Below, piece after piece: positions 7,324 through 15,218 of a DNA stretch of 19,948 nucleotides. Location: assembly GCA_049521495.1 (NCBI GenBank), contig JBEKOT010000032.1, forward strand, positions 1-19,948. The letters run 5' to 3'. A model generated the notes under the pieces. That model saw nothing but the letters and a program-made list of their open reading frames with translations, had not been told where the DNA came from and ran no database searches. Each line of letters begins with the position of its first letter. Positions within the stretch are counted from its first letter, which is position 1. This DNA comes from CAWEPK01 sp049521495. Its GTDB lineage: Bacteria; Desulfobacterota; Syntrophorhabdia; Syntrophorhabdales; WCHB1-27. A program made the position numbers and the translations under genes.

Positions 7324-9140
7324 ATCAAATCTGTTCCTTCCTTCTCCAGTCCCATCTCCCGAAGCTTCTCCTTGGTGGGAATGCCCTTTTCGTCCCATGC
7401 CCTCAACCGGTAATACTGGGGGAGGAGTTTATCGAGTTCTATCACCCTGTTCTTTACCCGAGGCTCATTGAGTATTCTCGGCGGGAGGGTGTCGTCCTTC
7501 CCTGTGATGCCGGCCCTCATGTTGAAGAGGCGCTCCAGGTTCCAGATCTTTTCTCCGAGCCTGTTGACCCCTTCCGGGGTATACTTTTCCCCCGTCACAT
7601 ACGTAAGCCACTCGGCTAGCTTCTCTCCCCATAGGGGACCGTGGTAGATGATCCAGCAAAGGACGCCGGAGTCGGCCGCGGCGATATAGTCCTGGTCCTT
7701 CTTGGTGAATTCCACAAAATAGGCAGGGTCCTTTCGCCCTTCGTAGAAGGGCAGGGTAGACTTCGTATGGGCCCCGCCGGTGTTGCAGGTGGCATATTGC
7801 AGGCCCAGGGCATCGAACGCCTGCGGGTGCCAGGCCGGTATGCCCATGCCCTTTATGCCCATGTACAGCTCGGGGTGCCCGTATTTCTCGGCAAGGGCGA
7901 TACCGCCCTCCGCCATGAGGTCCCCTATCCCCTCCCTCCTTGCTATCTGTTTCAACAGTTTGAACATATTCCGGTTGCCGAACTCGAGGGGATAGCCCAT
8001 GTCCTTTTCCGGGAGGTGGCCCTCCTCGAAGAGCTCCATCGCACAGGAGACCACTGCGCCTGCCGTGATCGTATCCATCCCGAGCTCGTTGCATAAATAG
8101 TTGTTGCGGCATATGTCCAACATATCCCCGATGCCGCAGTTGGACCCCACCAGGGCCATGGTCTCGTGCTCGGGGCCCTTCGCCGTCAACGGATATTCGG
8201 GATCGTTCTTGATGCGGCTTCGCTTTCCGCATGCAAAGGGGCAGGCAAAGCAAGCCTCGTCCCTGACGCGTATGAGGGCGCGGATCACTTCGGGATCTTC
8301 ATACTTTACGAACTCTTCGAAATAGCCTTCCTTGAAATTGAACGCTGCCTGGCTCTTGCTCGCGTTCGCCCGGCCGGGCAGGCTCCAGGTGCCGTACATC
8401 CTGCGCTTCAGCAGTTCTTTGTTATCGCGGCCCTCCTGATAGAAGTCCATGACCGCCTTTCGAAAGCCGTCCACATCGGCGATGTTCACCTGTCCGGTCC
8501 CCAGAGCAGCCACGGCTTTGAGGTTCTTCGAGCCCATCACGGCACCCAGGCCGGAGCGTCCGGCTGCCCGCCCGCCGTCGGACATGATGCAGGCGAACCT
8601 GACCAGATTCTCCCCCGCGGGGCCTATATTGGCGATGCCCATACTGTTGAGCGCCCAGTTGTCGAGGCCGTGCTTCGTCCGCATATCCTCGCGGATCGCC
8701 TTCTCCGTCTCGGACGATACCTTACCCCACAGGTAGCCTGCGGGGTTTATCTCCACCAGGTCGTTGCGAATAGTAACGTAGACCGGCTCGGGCGATTTAC
8801 CCTCGAATATAAGGAGGTCGTAGCCGGAATACTTCAGGTTTGCCCCGAAGTACCCGCCGCAGCAGGGGCTGGACACGCAGTTGCTCAAGGGGGACTTGGC
8901 GGAGACTATGAAGCGGCTTGCCGCCGGAGCGCCGCTCCCCGTCAGGGGCCCTGTAGAGAAAATAAGCTTGTTTGCCGGGCTGAGGGGGTCTATGCGCGGG
9001 TCTATCTCGTCGAAGAGGATCCTGGCGCATACGCCCCTCCCGCCGATGTAATCGCCCATCAGGTATGAAGGCATATCCTCCACCCGGCTCGTCCCCCTGG
9101 ACAGATCGACTCTCAATATTTTGCCGTTCCAGCCGAACAT
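7320..9140 (-). CDS. Aldehyde ferredoxin oxidoreductase family tungsten enzyme
   Basis: A 606-residue tungsten-bis-pterin enzyme, nearly the length of the archaeal AORs. The ATG at 9140 gives MFGWNGKILRVDLS, the family's usual start, with GGAGG upstream; a GTG at 9149 is possible. Features: GGRGVCARIL (N-terminal domain), SPCCGGYFGANLKYSGYD, the [4Fe-4S] ligands in CFACPFAC (C297, C300, C304) plus a C-terminal Cys in DSGVLC (about 495), and GPEHET, equivalent to the GPEYET containing a proposed active-site Glu. The segment after GIPAWHPQAFDALGLQYAT differs from the DPRGAEGHGL of classical AOR, where a catalytic His is proposed. The reaction could be aldehyde oxidation, carboxylate reduction or, by analogy with BamB, ring reduction. 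The substrate is not identifiable. The gene lies between mvhD and ferredoxin genes. Confidence 0.93.
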   Translation of the reverse strand: MFGWNGKILRVDLSRGTSRVEDMPSYLMGDYIGGRGVCARILFDEIDPRIDPLSPANKLIFSTGPLTGSGAPAASRFIVSAKSPLSNCVSSPCCGGYFGANLKYSGYDLLIFEGKSPEPVYVTIRNDLVEINPAGYLWGKVSSETEKAIREDMRTKHGLDNWALNSMGIANIGPAGENLVRFACIMSDGGRAAGRSGLGAVMGSKNLKAVAALGTGQVNIADVDGFRKAVMDFYQEGRDNKELLKRRMYGTWSLPGRANASKSQAAFNFKEGYFEEFVKYEDPEVIRALIRVRDEACFACPFACGKRSRIKNDPEYPLTAKGPEHETMALVGSNCGIGDMLDICRNNYLCNELGMDTITAGAVVSCAMELFEEGHLPEKDMGYPLEFGNRNMFKLLKQIARREGIGDLMAEGGIALAEKYGHPELYMGIKGMGIPAWHPQAFDALGLQYATCNTGGAHTKSTLPFYEGRKDPAYFVEFTKKDQDYIAAADSGVLCWIIYHGPLWGEKLAEWLTYVTGEKYTPEGVNRLGEKIWNLERLFNMRAGITGKDDTLPPRILNEPRVKNRVIELDKLLPQYYRLRAWDEKGIPTKEKLREMGLEKEGTDLI

Positions 9141-9145
9141 GCTAG

Positions 9146-9568
9146 TCACGCCTCCCCGTTATCTTGATGATTGAACGGACCCAGGGCCCTGACCGCCTCT
9201 GTCATCTCGTTCACGATGCTTGCAAAGCGAACTCCCTCGGAAGCGGAAACCCAGTCAAGCCGGACCCTACCGTCCTCCACACCGAATTGCCCCAAAACCC
9301 TCTTGAGCAGCGCCATTCTTGCAGCCGCCTTGTAGTTCCCTTCGAGATAATGGCATTCTCCCGGATGACACCCGAGCACAAGCACGCCGTCGGCGCCTGC
9401 CTGAAGGGCCTCGAGAATAAAATAAGGCTCCACCCTCCCGCTGCACATGACCCGGATCATCCTGATGTTCGGGGCGTACTGGATCCTTGACGTGCCGGCC
9501 AGATCGGCACCCGCGTAGGAGCACCAGTTACAGCTGAAGACGAGTATCTTCGGCTCGAACCTGTCCAC
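9146..9568 (-). CDS. MvhD-type [2Fe-2S] protein (BamF/hydrogenase delta-like)
   Basis: A 140-residue protein of the methyl-viologen-reducing hydrogenase delta subunit family (PF02662). It begins with KILVFSCNWCSYAGADLAG, has MCSGR (41-45) and ends its core with GCHPGECHYLEGN; C13, C16, C42, C67 and C72 are the likely [2Fe-2S] ligands. In methanogen and bacterial Hdr systems this subunit passes electrons from a donor enzyme to HdrA. The GTG at 9568 has GAGGTGAT upstream. Its stop lies just before the AOR ATG. No MvhA/G hydrogenase or FdhA genes are present, so the donor or acceptor here is probably the AOR/ferredoxin pair. Confidence 0.92.
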   Translation of the reverse strand: MDRFEPKILVFSCNWCSYAGADLAGTSRIQYAPNIRMIRVMCSGRVEPYFILEALQAGADGVLVLGCHPGECHYLEGNYKAAARMALLKRVLGQFGVEDGRVRLDWVSASEGVRFASIVNEMTEAVRALGPFNHQDNGEA

Positions 9569-9624
9569 TCATCACCTCAATCTATAGGAACTTACCGTCC
9601 GTGAGCTTCTCACCATTCGATTCT

Positions 9625-12600
9625 TTACGTGGCAAAGGCAGCACGTATTTCTGCCACGATCTGCTCCCTGGTGAAGTGCTTTCCTTTCATCGCGCCGCTT
9701 GGGCATGCCGCCGCGCACGTGCCGCATCCTTTGCAGAGCGCCTGGTTTACTACGGCGACGCCTTTTTCTACATCTTTCTTCACTGCTTCATAAGGACATG
9801 CGGTCTCGCAAACGCGGCACCCGCTGCAAAGCGATTCTTCCACTTCTGCAATTGCGGCCTGTCCCTCTATGTTCTTCCGCGTCAATATCGTAAGGGCTCT
9901 CGAGACAGCCGCCTGGGCCTGGGCGATACTCTCGTCGATGAACTTCGGGCTGTGAGCTGTGCCGCACATAAAGATGCCGTCCGTGGAAAAATCGACGGGC
10001 CGGAGCTTCATATGGGCTTCGAGAAAAAAGCCGTCCTCGTTCAGCGGGACCTTGAGCATCCGGGCGAGGGCCAGGTTGCCCGCCGGCGGAACGGAAGCGG
10101 CAGCCAGGCACACCAGGTCTGCGTCGAGCTGCAGCTTTTGACCGAGGACTGGCTCCGTAGCGCACACCCTCAGGAAAGCCTTTCCTTCCTCTTCGACCGG
10201 CTGAACATCAGGCTGATCGTCTTGCTCATGGCGTATAAAGACAACACCCAGGTCCGAGGCTTTCTTATAGTAATCCTCCTTGAATGCGTAAGTCCTCATG
10301 TCGCGGTAAAGGACATAGACATCCATCTCGGGCTTGAGCTTTTTGAGCTTCAGCGCGTTCTTTACCGAGTGGGAACAGCAGACCCGGCTGCAATAAGGCC
10401 TCTCCTGATTCCTCGAACCCACGCACTGGATGAAGACTGCCGTATCGGCCTGCTTCACGCGGTCATCACCCTTTTCGATCATCCCGTCGAGCTCGAGAAG
10501 GGTCATCACTCTGGGGTCCTGACCGTAGAGGTACTCCTGGGGCTTAAGCTCCTCGGCGCCCGCCGCCACTATGGTCACGCCGTGCTCGATTTCCTTAGGT
10601 GCGTCCTTCCCGTTCACCCTGATCTTTGACAGAAAGTTGCCCACGTACCCCGAATGCTCTACGAGCTCCGCCCGTGTCGAGACCTCTATGAGATCGGTCG
10701 CTCGGACCTGGGTGATGAGGTCTTGCAACAGACCGCGCACGTCGTCGCCCTCCAGCGTTTCCGGTATCCTGGTCGACAAGCCCCCCAGTACTTCGGATCT
10801 CTCGATCAGATGGACCTTTATGCCCTGCCGGGCCAGAGCAAGGCTGCTCGTCATCCCGGCGACGCCTCCGCCGATTACAAGGGCCGCGCGGGTCACGTTG
10901 TAGTTTGCCCGGTAAAGGGGTTGAAGGAGTAGGGCTTTCGAAGCTGCCATTCTGACAAGGTCTTTAGCCTTCTCTGTCGCGGCTGCTTTATCGTTCATGT
11001 GCACGAAGGAGCAGTGTTCCCTTATGTTGGCGAACTGGAAGAGGAAGGGGTTCAAACCGGCTTCTCTCAGGGCATCCTGAAATACCGGCTCGTGCGTCCT
11101 CGGGGTGCAGGCAGCCACCACCACCCGGTTGAGCCCCTCTTTCCGTACGGTTTCCACCATGTGTCTTACCGAATCGACGGAACAGGCAAAGATCTCCTCC
11201 ACAGCGTGGGCCACGCCGGGGAGTCCGCGGGCGTGTTCCACGACTTGCGGCACCTTCACGATCTTAGCGATATTCGTGCCGCAGTCGCATACGAAGATCC
11301 CGATTCGGGGCTGCTCCCCGCTCACTTCACGCTCCTCGGGATAGACCTTTTCCTCTACCATGGTGCCGCGCTCTTCACAGAGGAGCTGTGAGGCGAGCGA
11401 TGCCGCGCCGGATGCTTGAGTAACCGCGTCCGGGATGTCCATAGGGGCATGGAAGACGCCGCAGGAGAAAACTCCGCTCCTTGAGGTCTCCATGGGCGAA
11501 AAAGCGGGGCTCTGACAGAAGCCATGCTCATTGAGATCTACGGCCAGTTTTCCGGCTAATTCCCGGTTTCCCGGGGCCGGTGTCAAACCCACGGATAGAA
11601 CGACGAGGTCGAATTCCTCATCCTTGACTGCCGTGCCGTTGATACGGTACCTGAGGACCACGTTGCCGCTGCCCGGCCGCTCCTCGACGAGCGAGGCCTT
11701 GCTCCATATGTAGCGAACCCCGGGCATGGCCTTGGCCCTTTCGTAGAAGCGCTCGAACCCCTTGCCGTATGCGCGGATATCGTTATGGAGGATGGCGGTC
11801 TCCATCTCCGGGTGGTGCTCCTTCGACAGGATGAGCTGTTTTGTGGCGTACATGCAGCATACGGCGGAGCAGTATGAACAATTGGCACTCTCGTCCCTCG
11901 ACCCCACGCATTGGATCCAGGCGATCCTGTGGGGCGTCTTTCCGTCGGACGGGCGGCGAAGCTCACCTCCATTGGGGCCAGAAGCACTGATCATACGCTC
12001 GAATTCAAGACTGGTGACGACATTCGAGAATCGATGATACCCGTACTGGCTCTGGAGAAGGGGATCGAAGGGCTCATATCCGGGCGCGAGGATCAGGCTC
12101 CCGACCCTCACGGTAGTCTCCTTCGGCTGCATCTTGAAATTTATAGCCTTGCTTTTGCACGTGGGCACGCAGATCTGGCAGATCTTCCTCTTGAGAAAGA
12201 GACAGTTCGCCGAATCAACTACGGAGACCGCCGGGACCGCCTGGGGGAAATGGACGTGAATGCACTTCTTCTTTGCCAGGTTCTCGTTGTACACGTCCGG
12301 AACATAAACGGGGCAGTATTCCGCGCAGGTACCGCATCCGGTGCATTTCTCTTCGTCTACGTAGCGCGGTTCCTGAACGAGACGGACCTCAAAATTCCCC
12401 GCTTCTCCCTCCAGTCCGCCGACGCTGGTGTTCGTAAGAATGGTTATGTTTGGGTTCGAAGCGCACTCGATGAACTTGGGGGAAAGGATGCACATGGAAC
12501 AGTCATTGGTTGGGAATGTTTTGTCGAGCTGGGACATCTTTCCGCCGATGGCGGGGGCCTTATCGACGAGGTATACCTTGAACCCCGAGGCCGCGGCGTC

Positions 12601-12711
12601 CAGAGACGCCTGTATGCCGCCGACGCCCGCCCCCACTACCAGGATCGCTCCGACCCTTTTCCCGTCTACGGGACCCTCGCTCACGCTGATTTCATCAAGC
12701 TGCCGGCTCAT
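9625..12711 (-). CDS. Double HdrA fusion: electron-bifurcating heterodisulfide-reductase subunit A-like flavoprotein
   Basis: A 1028-residue cytoplasmic flavoprotein made of two HdrA-type units. Unit 1: FAD fingerprint VVGAGVGGIQAS (25-36), inserted ferredoxin cysteines CTGCGTCAEYC (123-133) and CQICVPTC (178-185), and the HdrA cluster CVGSR...CSYCSAVCC (268-286). Unit 2 begins with the HdrA-specific GIFVCDCGTNI (471-481), has a second FAD fingerprint VIGGGVAGMTSS (612-623) and a second CVGSR...YCSRVCC. A C-terminal two-cluster ferredoxin follows (CSGCRVCETACP, CKGCGTCAAACP). Single HdrA proteins are about 650 residues. BamE of class II benzoyl-CoA reductase has a comparable double size. HdrA is the site of flavin-based electron bifurcation in the family. 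The ATG at 12711 overlaps the HdrD stop as ATGA. Confidence 0.92.
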   Translation of the reverse strand: MSRQLDEISVSEGPVDGKRVGAILVVGAGVGGIQASLDAAASGFKVYLVDKAPAIGGKMSQLDKTFPTNDCSMCILSPKFIECASNPNITILTNTSVGGLEGEAGNFEVRLVQEPRYVDEEKCTGCGTCAEYCPVYVPDVYNENLAKKKCIHVHFPQAVPAVSVVDSANCLFLKRKICQICVPTCKSKAINFKMQPKETTVRVGSLILAPGYEPFDPLLQSQYGYHRFSNVVTSLEFERMISASGPNGGELRRPSDGKTPHRIAWIQCVGSRDESANCSYCSAVCCMYATKQLILSKEHHPEMETAILHNDIRAYGKGFERFYERAKAMPGVRYIWSKASLVEERPGSGNVVLRYRINGTAVKDEEFDLVVLSVGLTPAPGNRELAGKLAVDLNEHGFCQSPAFSPMETSRSGVFSCGVFHAPMDIPDAVTQASGAASLASQLLCEERGTMVEEKVYPEEREVSGEQPRIGIFVCDCGTNIAKIVKVPQVVEHARGLPGVAHAVEEIFACSVDSVRHMVETVRKEGLNRVVVAACTPRTHEPVFQDALREAGLNPFLFQFANIREHCSFVHMNDKAAATEKAKDLVRMAASKALLLQPLYRANYNVTRAALVIGGGVAGMTSSLALARQGIKVHLIERSEVLGGLSTRIPETLEGDDVRGLLQDLITQVRATDLIEVSTRAELVEHSGYVGNFLSKIRVNGKDAPKEIEHGVTIVAAGAEELKPQEYLYGQDPRVMTLLELDGMIEKGDDRVKQADTAVFIQCVGSRNQERPYCSRVCCSHSVKNALKLKKLKPEMDVYVLYRDMRTYAFKEDYYKKASDLGVVFIRHEQDDQPDVQPVEEEGKAFLRVCATEPVLGQKLQLDADLVCLAAASVPPAGNLALARMLKVPLNEDGFFLEAHMKLRPVDFSTDGIFMCGTAHSPKFIDESIAQAQAAVSRALTILTRKNIEGQAAIAEVEESLCSGCRVCETACPYEAVKKDVEKGVAVVNQALCKGCGTCAAACPSGAMKGKHFTREQIVAEIRAAFAT

Positions 12712-13856
12712 AGTACCTCGCTTACAATCTCGGAAATATCCCGGACCTGGAGCACATCCTCCTTTCCCAGAGTAAGGACGCTGTCCTTGAAGTTCAGGAT
12801 ACAGTACGGACAGGCGGTGGCAAGCACTTCGGCGCCCATTTCGAGGGCCCTTTCCACCAGGGTGTCAGAAAAACGTTCCCCTTTCTTCGTCTCCATCCAG
12901 ATCCTCGCACCCCCGCCCCCGCAGCAGAGGCTCTGCTCTCTGGCCTTCATCTCGTCCATCAAGGTCAGGCCGGGAATGCCGGCCAGGACCTTGCGCGGCT
13001 CGTCGTAAATCCCGTTATGGCGTCCCAGGTAGCAGGGATCGTGATAGACGACTTTTTTCTCGTAAGGCTTTTGGAAGGAAAGAAGTCCCTCATCGAGGAG
13101 GCGGGCAAGATACTGGGTGAGGTGGACTACGGTGAATTCTCCCCCCATGGGCGGGTACTCGTTTTTGAAGGTATCATAGCAGTGGGGCGAGGTGACGACG
13201 ACCTCCTTGATCCCCGATTCGCGGAGTGCCTTTATATTGCTCACCGCAAGGCTTTCAAAGAGAGCGTAGTTCCCTGCCTTCCGGATGCTCTCGCCGCAAC
13301 AGCTCTCTTTGTTGCCGAGAATGCCGAAATTTGCCCCGGTCTTTTTGAGCACCCCTGCCGCAGAGCGGGCCACATTCCTCATCTTTACGTCGAAAGCGGG
13401 CACACAGCACGGGAAATAAGCGATTTCCGTTTCCTCGCTTATCATCGGCACCGCGAGATCCTTGGTCCAATCGACCCTCTCGCTCCTGACGCCGCCCCAG
13501 GGGTTGCCCGCGCTCTTCAAGCTTGCCATTGCGCTCCGGAGGCTCGCCGGCACTGCACGGGCGATGCTGTCCTGGGTGATGTTGCGGACGGCCCTTATCA
13601 CGTCGGTAATGGCTACACCCCGCGGGCAACGGCTCACGCACATATTGCAGGTAGAACAGAGCCACCAATCTTCCTCGCTAAGCTCCACCAGCCCGAACTT
13701 CGACTCCGTGATCTTTTTGTGGGGCATGAATGTTCTTACGTCGTTCCAGGGACAGCTTGCCGTGCACAGGCCGCACTGAAAGCAGTTGCGAAATGCATCG
13801 CCTCCGGCCTCCTTGATCATTTCGATTGCTTCCTTGAACGGCGGTATCGCTTTCAT
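12708..13856 (-). CDS. HdrD-like (HdrC-HdrB fusion) iron-sulfur protein (BamD-like)
   Basis: A 382-residue fusion of an HdrC-type ferredoxin and HdrB-type CCG domains. The ferredoxin part has CFQCGLCTASCPW (C25, C28, C31, C35) and CSTCNMCVSRCPRG (C67, C70, C73, C77). The CCG part has PCC (150-151), ESCCGES (186-187) and SPHC (226), then DPCYLGRH (C275), LCCGGGG (311-312) and ACPYC (349-352). The second CCG motif is complete; the first has Ser where the first Cys of a CxxC would be. Such domains carry the non-cubane [4Fe-4S] clusters that reduce disulfides in HdrB. The ATG at 13856 was chosen for its AAGGGGAT spacing; the frame extends upstream to 13958 across the previous stop. Likely a partner of the double HdrA. 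Confidence 0.9.
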   Translation of the reverse strand: MKAIPPFKEAIEMIKEAGGDAFRNCFQCGLCTASCPWNDVRTFMPHKKITESKFGLVELSEEDWWLCSTCNMCVSRCPRGVAITDVIRAVRNITQDSIARAVPASLRSAMASLKSAGNPWGGVRSERVDWTKDLAVPMISEETEIAYFPCCVPAFDVKMRNVARSAAGVLKKTGANFGILGNKESCCGESIRKAGNYALFESLAVSNIKALRESGIKEVVVTSPHCYDTFKNEYPPMGGEFTVVHLTQYLARLLDEGLLSFQKPYEKKVVYHDPCYLGRHNGIYDEPRKVLAGIPGLTLMDEMKAREQSLCCGGGGARIWMETKKGERFSDTLVERALEMGAEVLATACPYCILNFKDSVLTLGKEDVLQVRDISEIVSEVL

Positions 13857-13876
13857 GGCCGGCATCCCCTTATCCG

Positions 13877-15133
13877 TCAATTCGCGGCCTCTGCGGCCAT
13901 CATGCTGCTGAACTTCTCCGCTATGGAATCGGCCAAGGCGGCATCTTCCATGGAGCATTCCATCTCGATGAGCTCGACCCCACGGCCCGTGCCGGGTTTG
14001 AGATGGCGCTTGAGGCTCTTGACGAAGGCCGCGTCCGCTTCCGGATCGAACAGCGGACCGCCTTCGACGCCCAGGGAGGAGAACCCTTTCAAAGGTATGT
14101 AAAGGGCTGTGGGGCCTTTTGCCCTACTCAGTTTTTCGGCGAAAACGCGGCCGATCTCTTCCATCTCACGCTTGCTTGTCCGGGCCTGCACGCGCATCTC
14201 ATCCTGTACGTATATCTTTCGCTTCGCTAAGTTCTTCTTCTTCCAGAGGGGATCGGTGAGCCTCCGTGAGTAAGGTCCGCAGCTCAGAGCGTCGAACCCG
14301 CAGGGCGTCAATATTACGGGGATCCCCCTTTCAAGCTCCCTGTCAAACCTGTCGAGACCTGCCGCACGGTTCCCGCCCAGCATGGCTTCCGACAAGCCGG
14401 CAGGCACAAGGTCTATGACTCCGTCGAACATGCCGTCGGAGATCATTTCCTCCATGATCCGGTCGCCCACTCCCTGCGCATGGAAGGGGATAATCTCGAA
14501 GTCGGCCTCGCATCGCGAGCGCACCGCGCGGGCGCATTTTTCGGAGAACTGAAATTCCGAAATCGCCACCAGCTTCCTGGTATCTCTCTCTTGCGTCCGT
14601 TCTATCCCGGCCACGCCTGCGATCATCCCGGAAAACCGCCGCAGCAGGTCCCTCACGAACCTGTTGAGCCCGTTGATGTCGAGGCACGCATGGAATATAA
14701 CGATATCCTTATGTGCAAAATAGCGGGCTGAATATGCGGGCATAGCGGCGGAACTGGAGAGGATGAGCTTGGGAAAGCCGAAGGGTAGGGCTCTCATCAC
14801 GGACGAAAGAAAGAGCGTGTTGCTTGCCCCGCCAAAACCGGCTATAGCATCGATAGCGCCCTGCTCGTATAGTTTTTTCGCAATACTTATCGCGCCGTTT
14901 TGCATAGGTTCCGTGATCGCCGACGTTCCCTTCTGAGAGGATATCTCTTTGAAATCGGCCCCGCCCTGCCGGGCCACCTCGACGCATGAATAATCGGCGC
15001 CCTCCTGGCCGTGGGCACGCATGGCGATGTCGACGATGATTACCTTGCACCCGAGGGCCTCTGTGAATCCCTTCAGATACATGGCCTCTTCGCCCCTGGT
15101 GTCCAGGGCTGTCAGCAACAGGACTGTGGGCAT
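13877..15133 (-). CDS. UPF0261 / Tm-1-like ATP-binding domain protein, copy 1 (upstream end of redox operon)
   Basis: A 418-residue UPF0261 protein, paralogous to the one at 5118-6356. The first lobe has VLLLTALDTRGEEAMYL (4-20), IDAIAGFGGASNT (94-106) and MRALPFGFPKLILSSSAAM (113-131). The second lobe has ALYIPLKGFSSLG (from about 343) and FDPEAD. The start ATG at 15133 has a clear GAGGTGAGAAC upstream and no upstream alternative. The gap upstream (85 bp) contains a strong inverted repeat, so this may be the first gene of a separate transcript. The HdrD-like gene follows 20 nt after its stop. Comparison with copy 2 shows conserved P-loop-like strands but diverged middle regions (for example SPCEKCARSVRQAL against SEKCARAVRSRC). 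Function unknown. Confidence 0.87.
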   Translation of the reverse strand: MPTVLLLTALDTRGEEAMYLKGFTEALGCKVIIVDIAMRAHGQEGADYSCVEVARQGGADFKEISSQKGTSAITEPMQNGAISIAKKLYEQGAIDAIAGFGGASNTLFLSSVMRALPFGFPKLILSSSAAMPAYSARYFAHKDIVIFHACLDINGLNRFVRDLLRRFSGMIAGVAGIERTQERDTRKLVAISEFQFSEKCARAVRSRCEADFEIIPFHAQGVGDRIMEEMISDGMFDGVIDLVPAGLSEAMLGGNRAAGLDRFDRELERGIPVILTPCGFDALSCGPYSRRLTDPLWKKKNLAKRKIYVQDEMRVQARTSKREMEEIGRVFAEKLSRAKGPTALYIPLKGFSSLGVEGGPLFDPEADAAFVKSLKRHLKPGTGRGVELIEMECSMEDAALADSIAEKFSSMMAAEAAN

Positions 15134-15160
15134 GTTCTCACCTCATCTTCCCCGGAAGTC

Positions 15161-15194
15161 CCGGCCTAAGGTCGTTTGACCCTTGAACGGCCGG
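15161..15194. repeat. Inverted repeat between the barrel-protein gene and the UPF0261 gene
   Basis: CCGGCC (15161-15166) pairs with GGCCGG (15189-15194) and AAGGTC with GACCCTT around a GTTT loop, with small mismatches. It fills much of the 85-bp gap 15134-15218. No T-run follows on the minus strand, so it may be an mRNA processing or stabilising stem, or an operator, rather than a terminator. Confidence 0.45.
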
Positions 15195-15218
15195 GCGCCT
15201 TCCGCATTTTCAACGCTC

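Noticed and set aside
9601..10629. Long plus-strand open frame of 342 codons opposite the double HdrA gene
   Set aside because: No recognisable domain; it lies antisense to a well-conserved multi-domain gene and comes from GC-rich codon bias.
13857..13958. N-terminal extension of the HdrD-like protein up to 13958
   Set aside because: It overlaps the UPF0261 coding end and has no family similarity; the ATG at 13856 has a well-spaced AAGGGGAT.
11911..14102. Two long plus-strand open frames (365 and 361 codons) opposite HdrA, HdrD and UPF0261 genes
   Set aside because: Translations show no domain or membrane pattern and cross the ends of real minus-strand genes; shadow frames.
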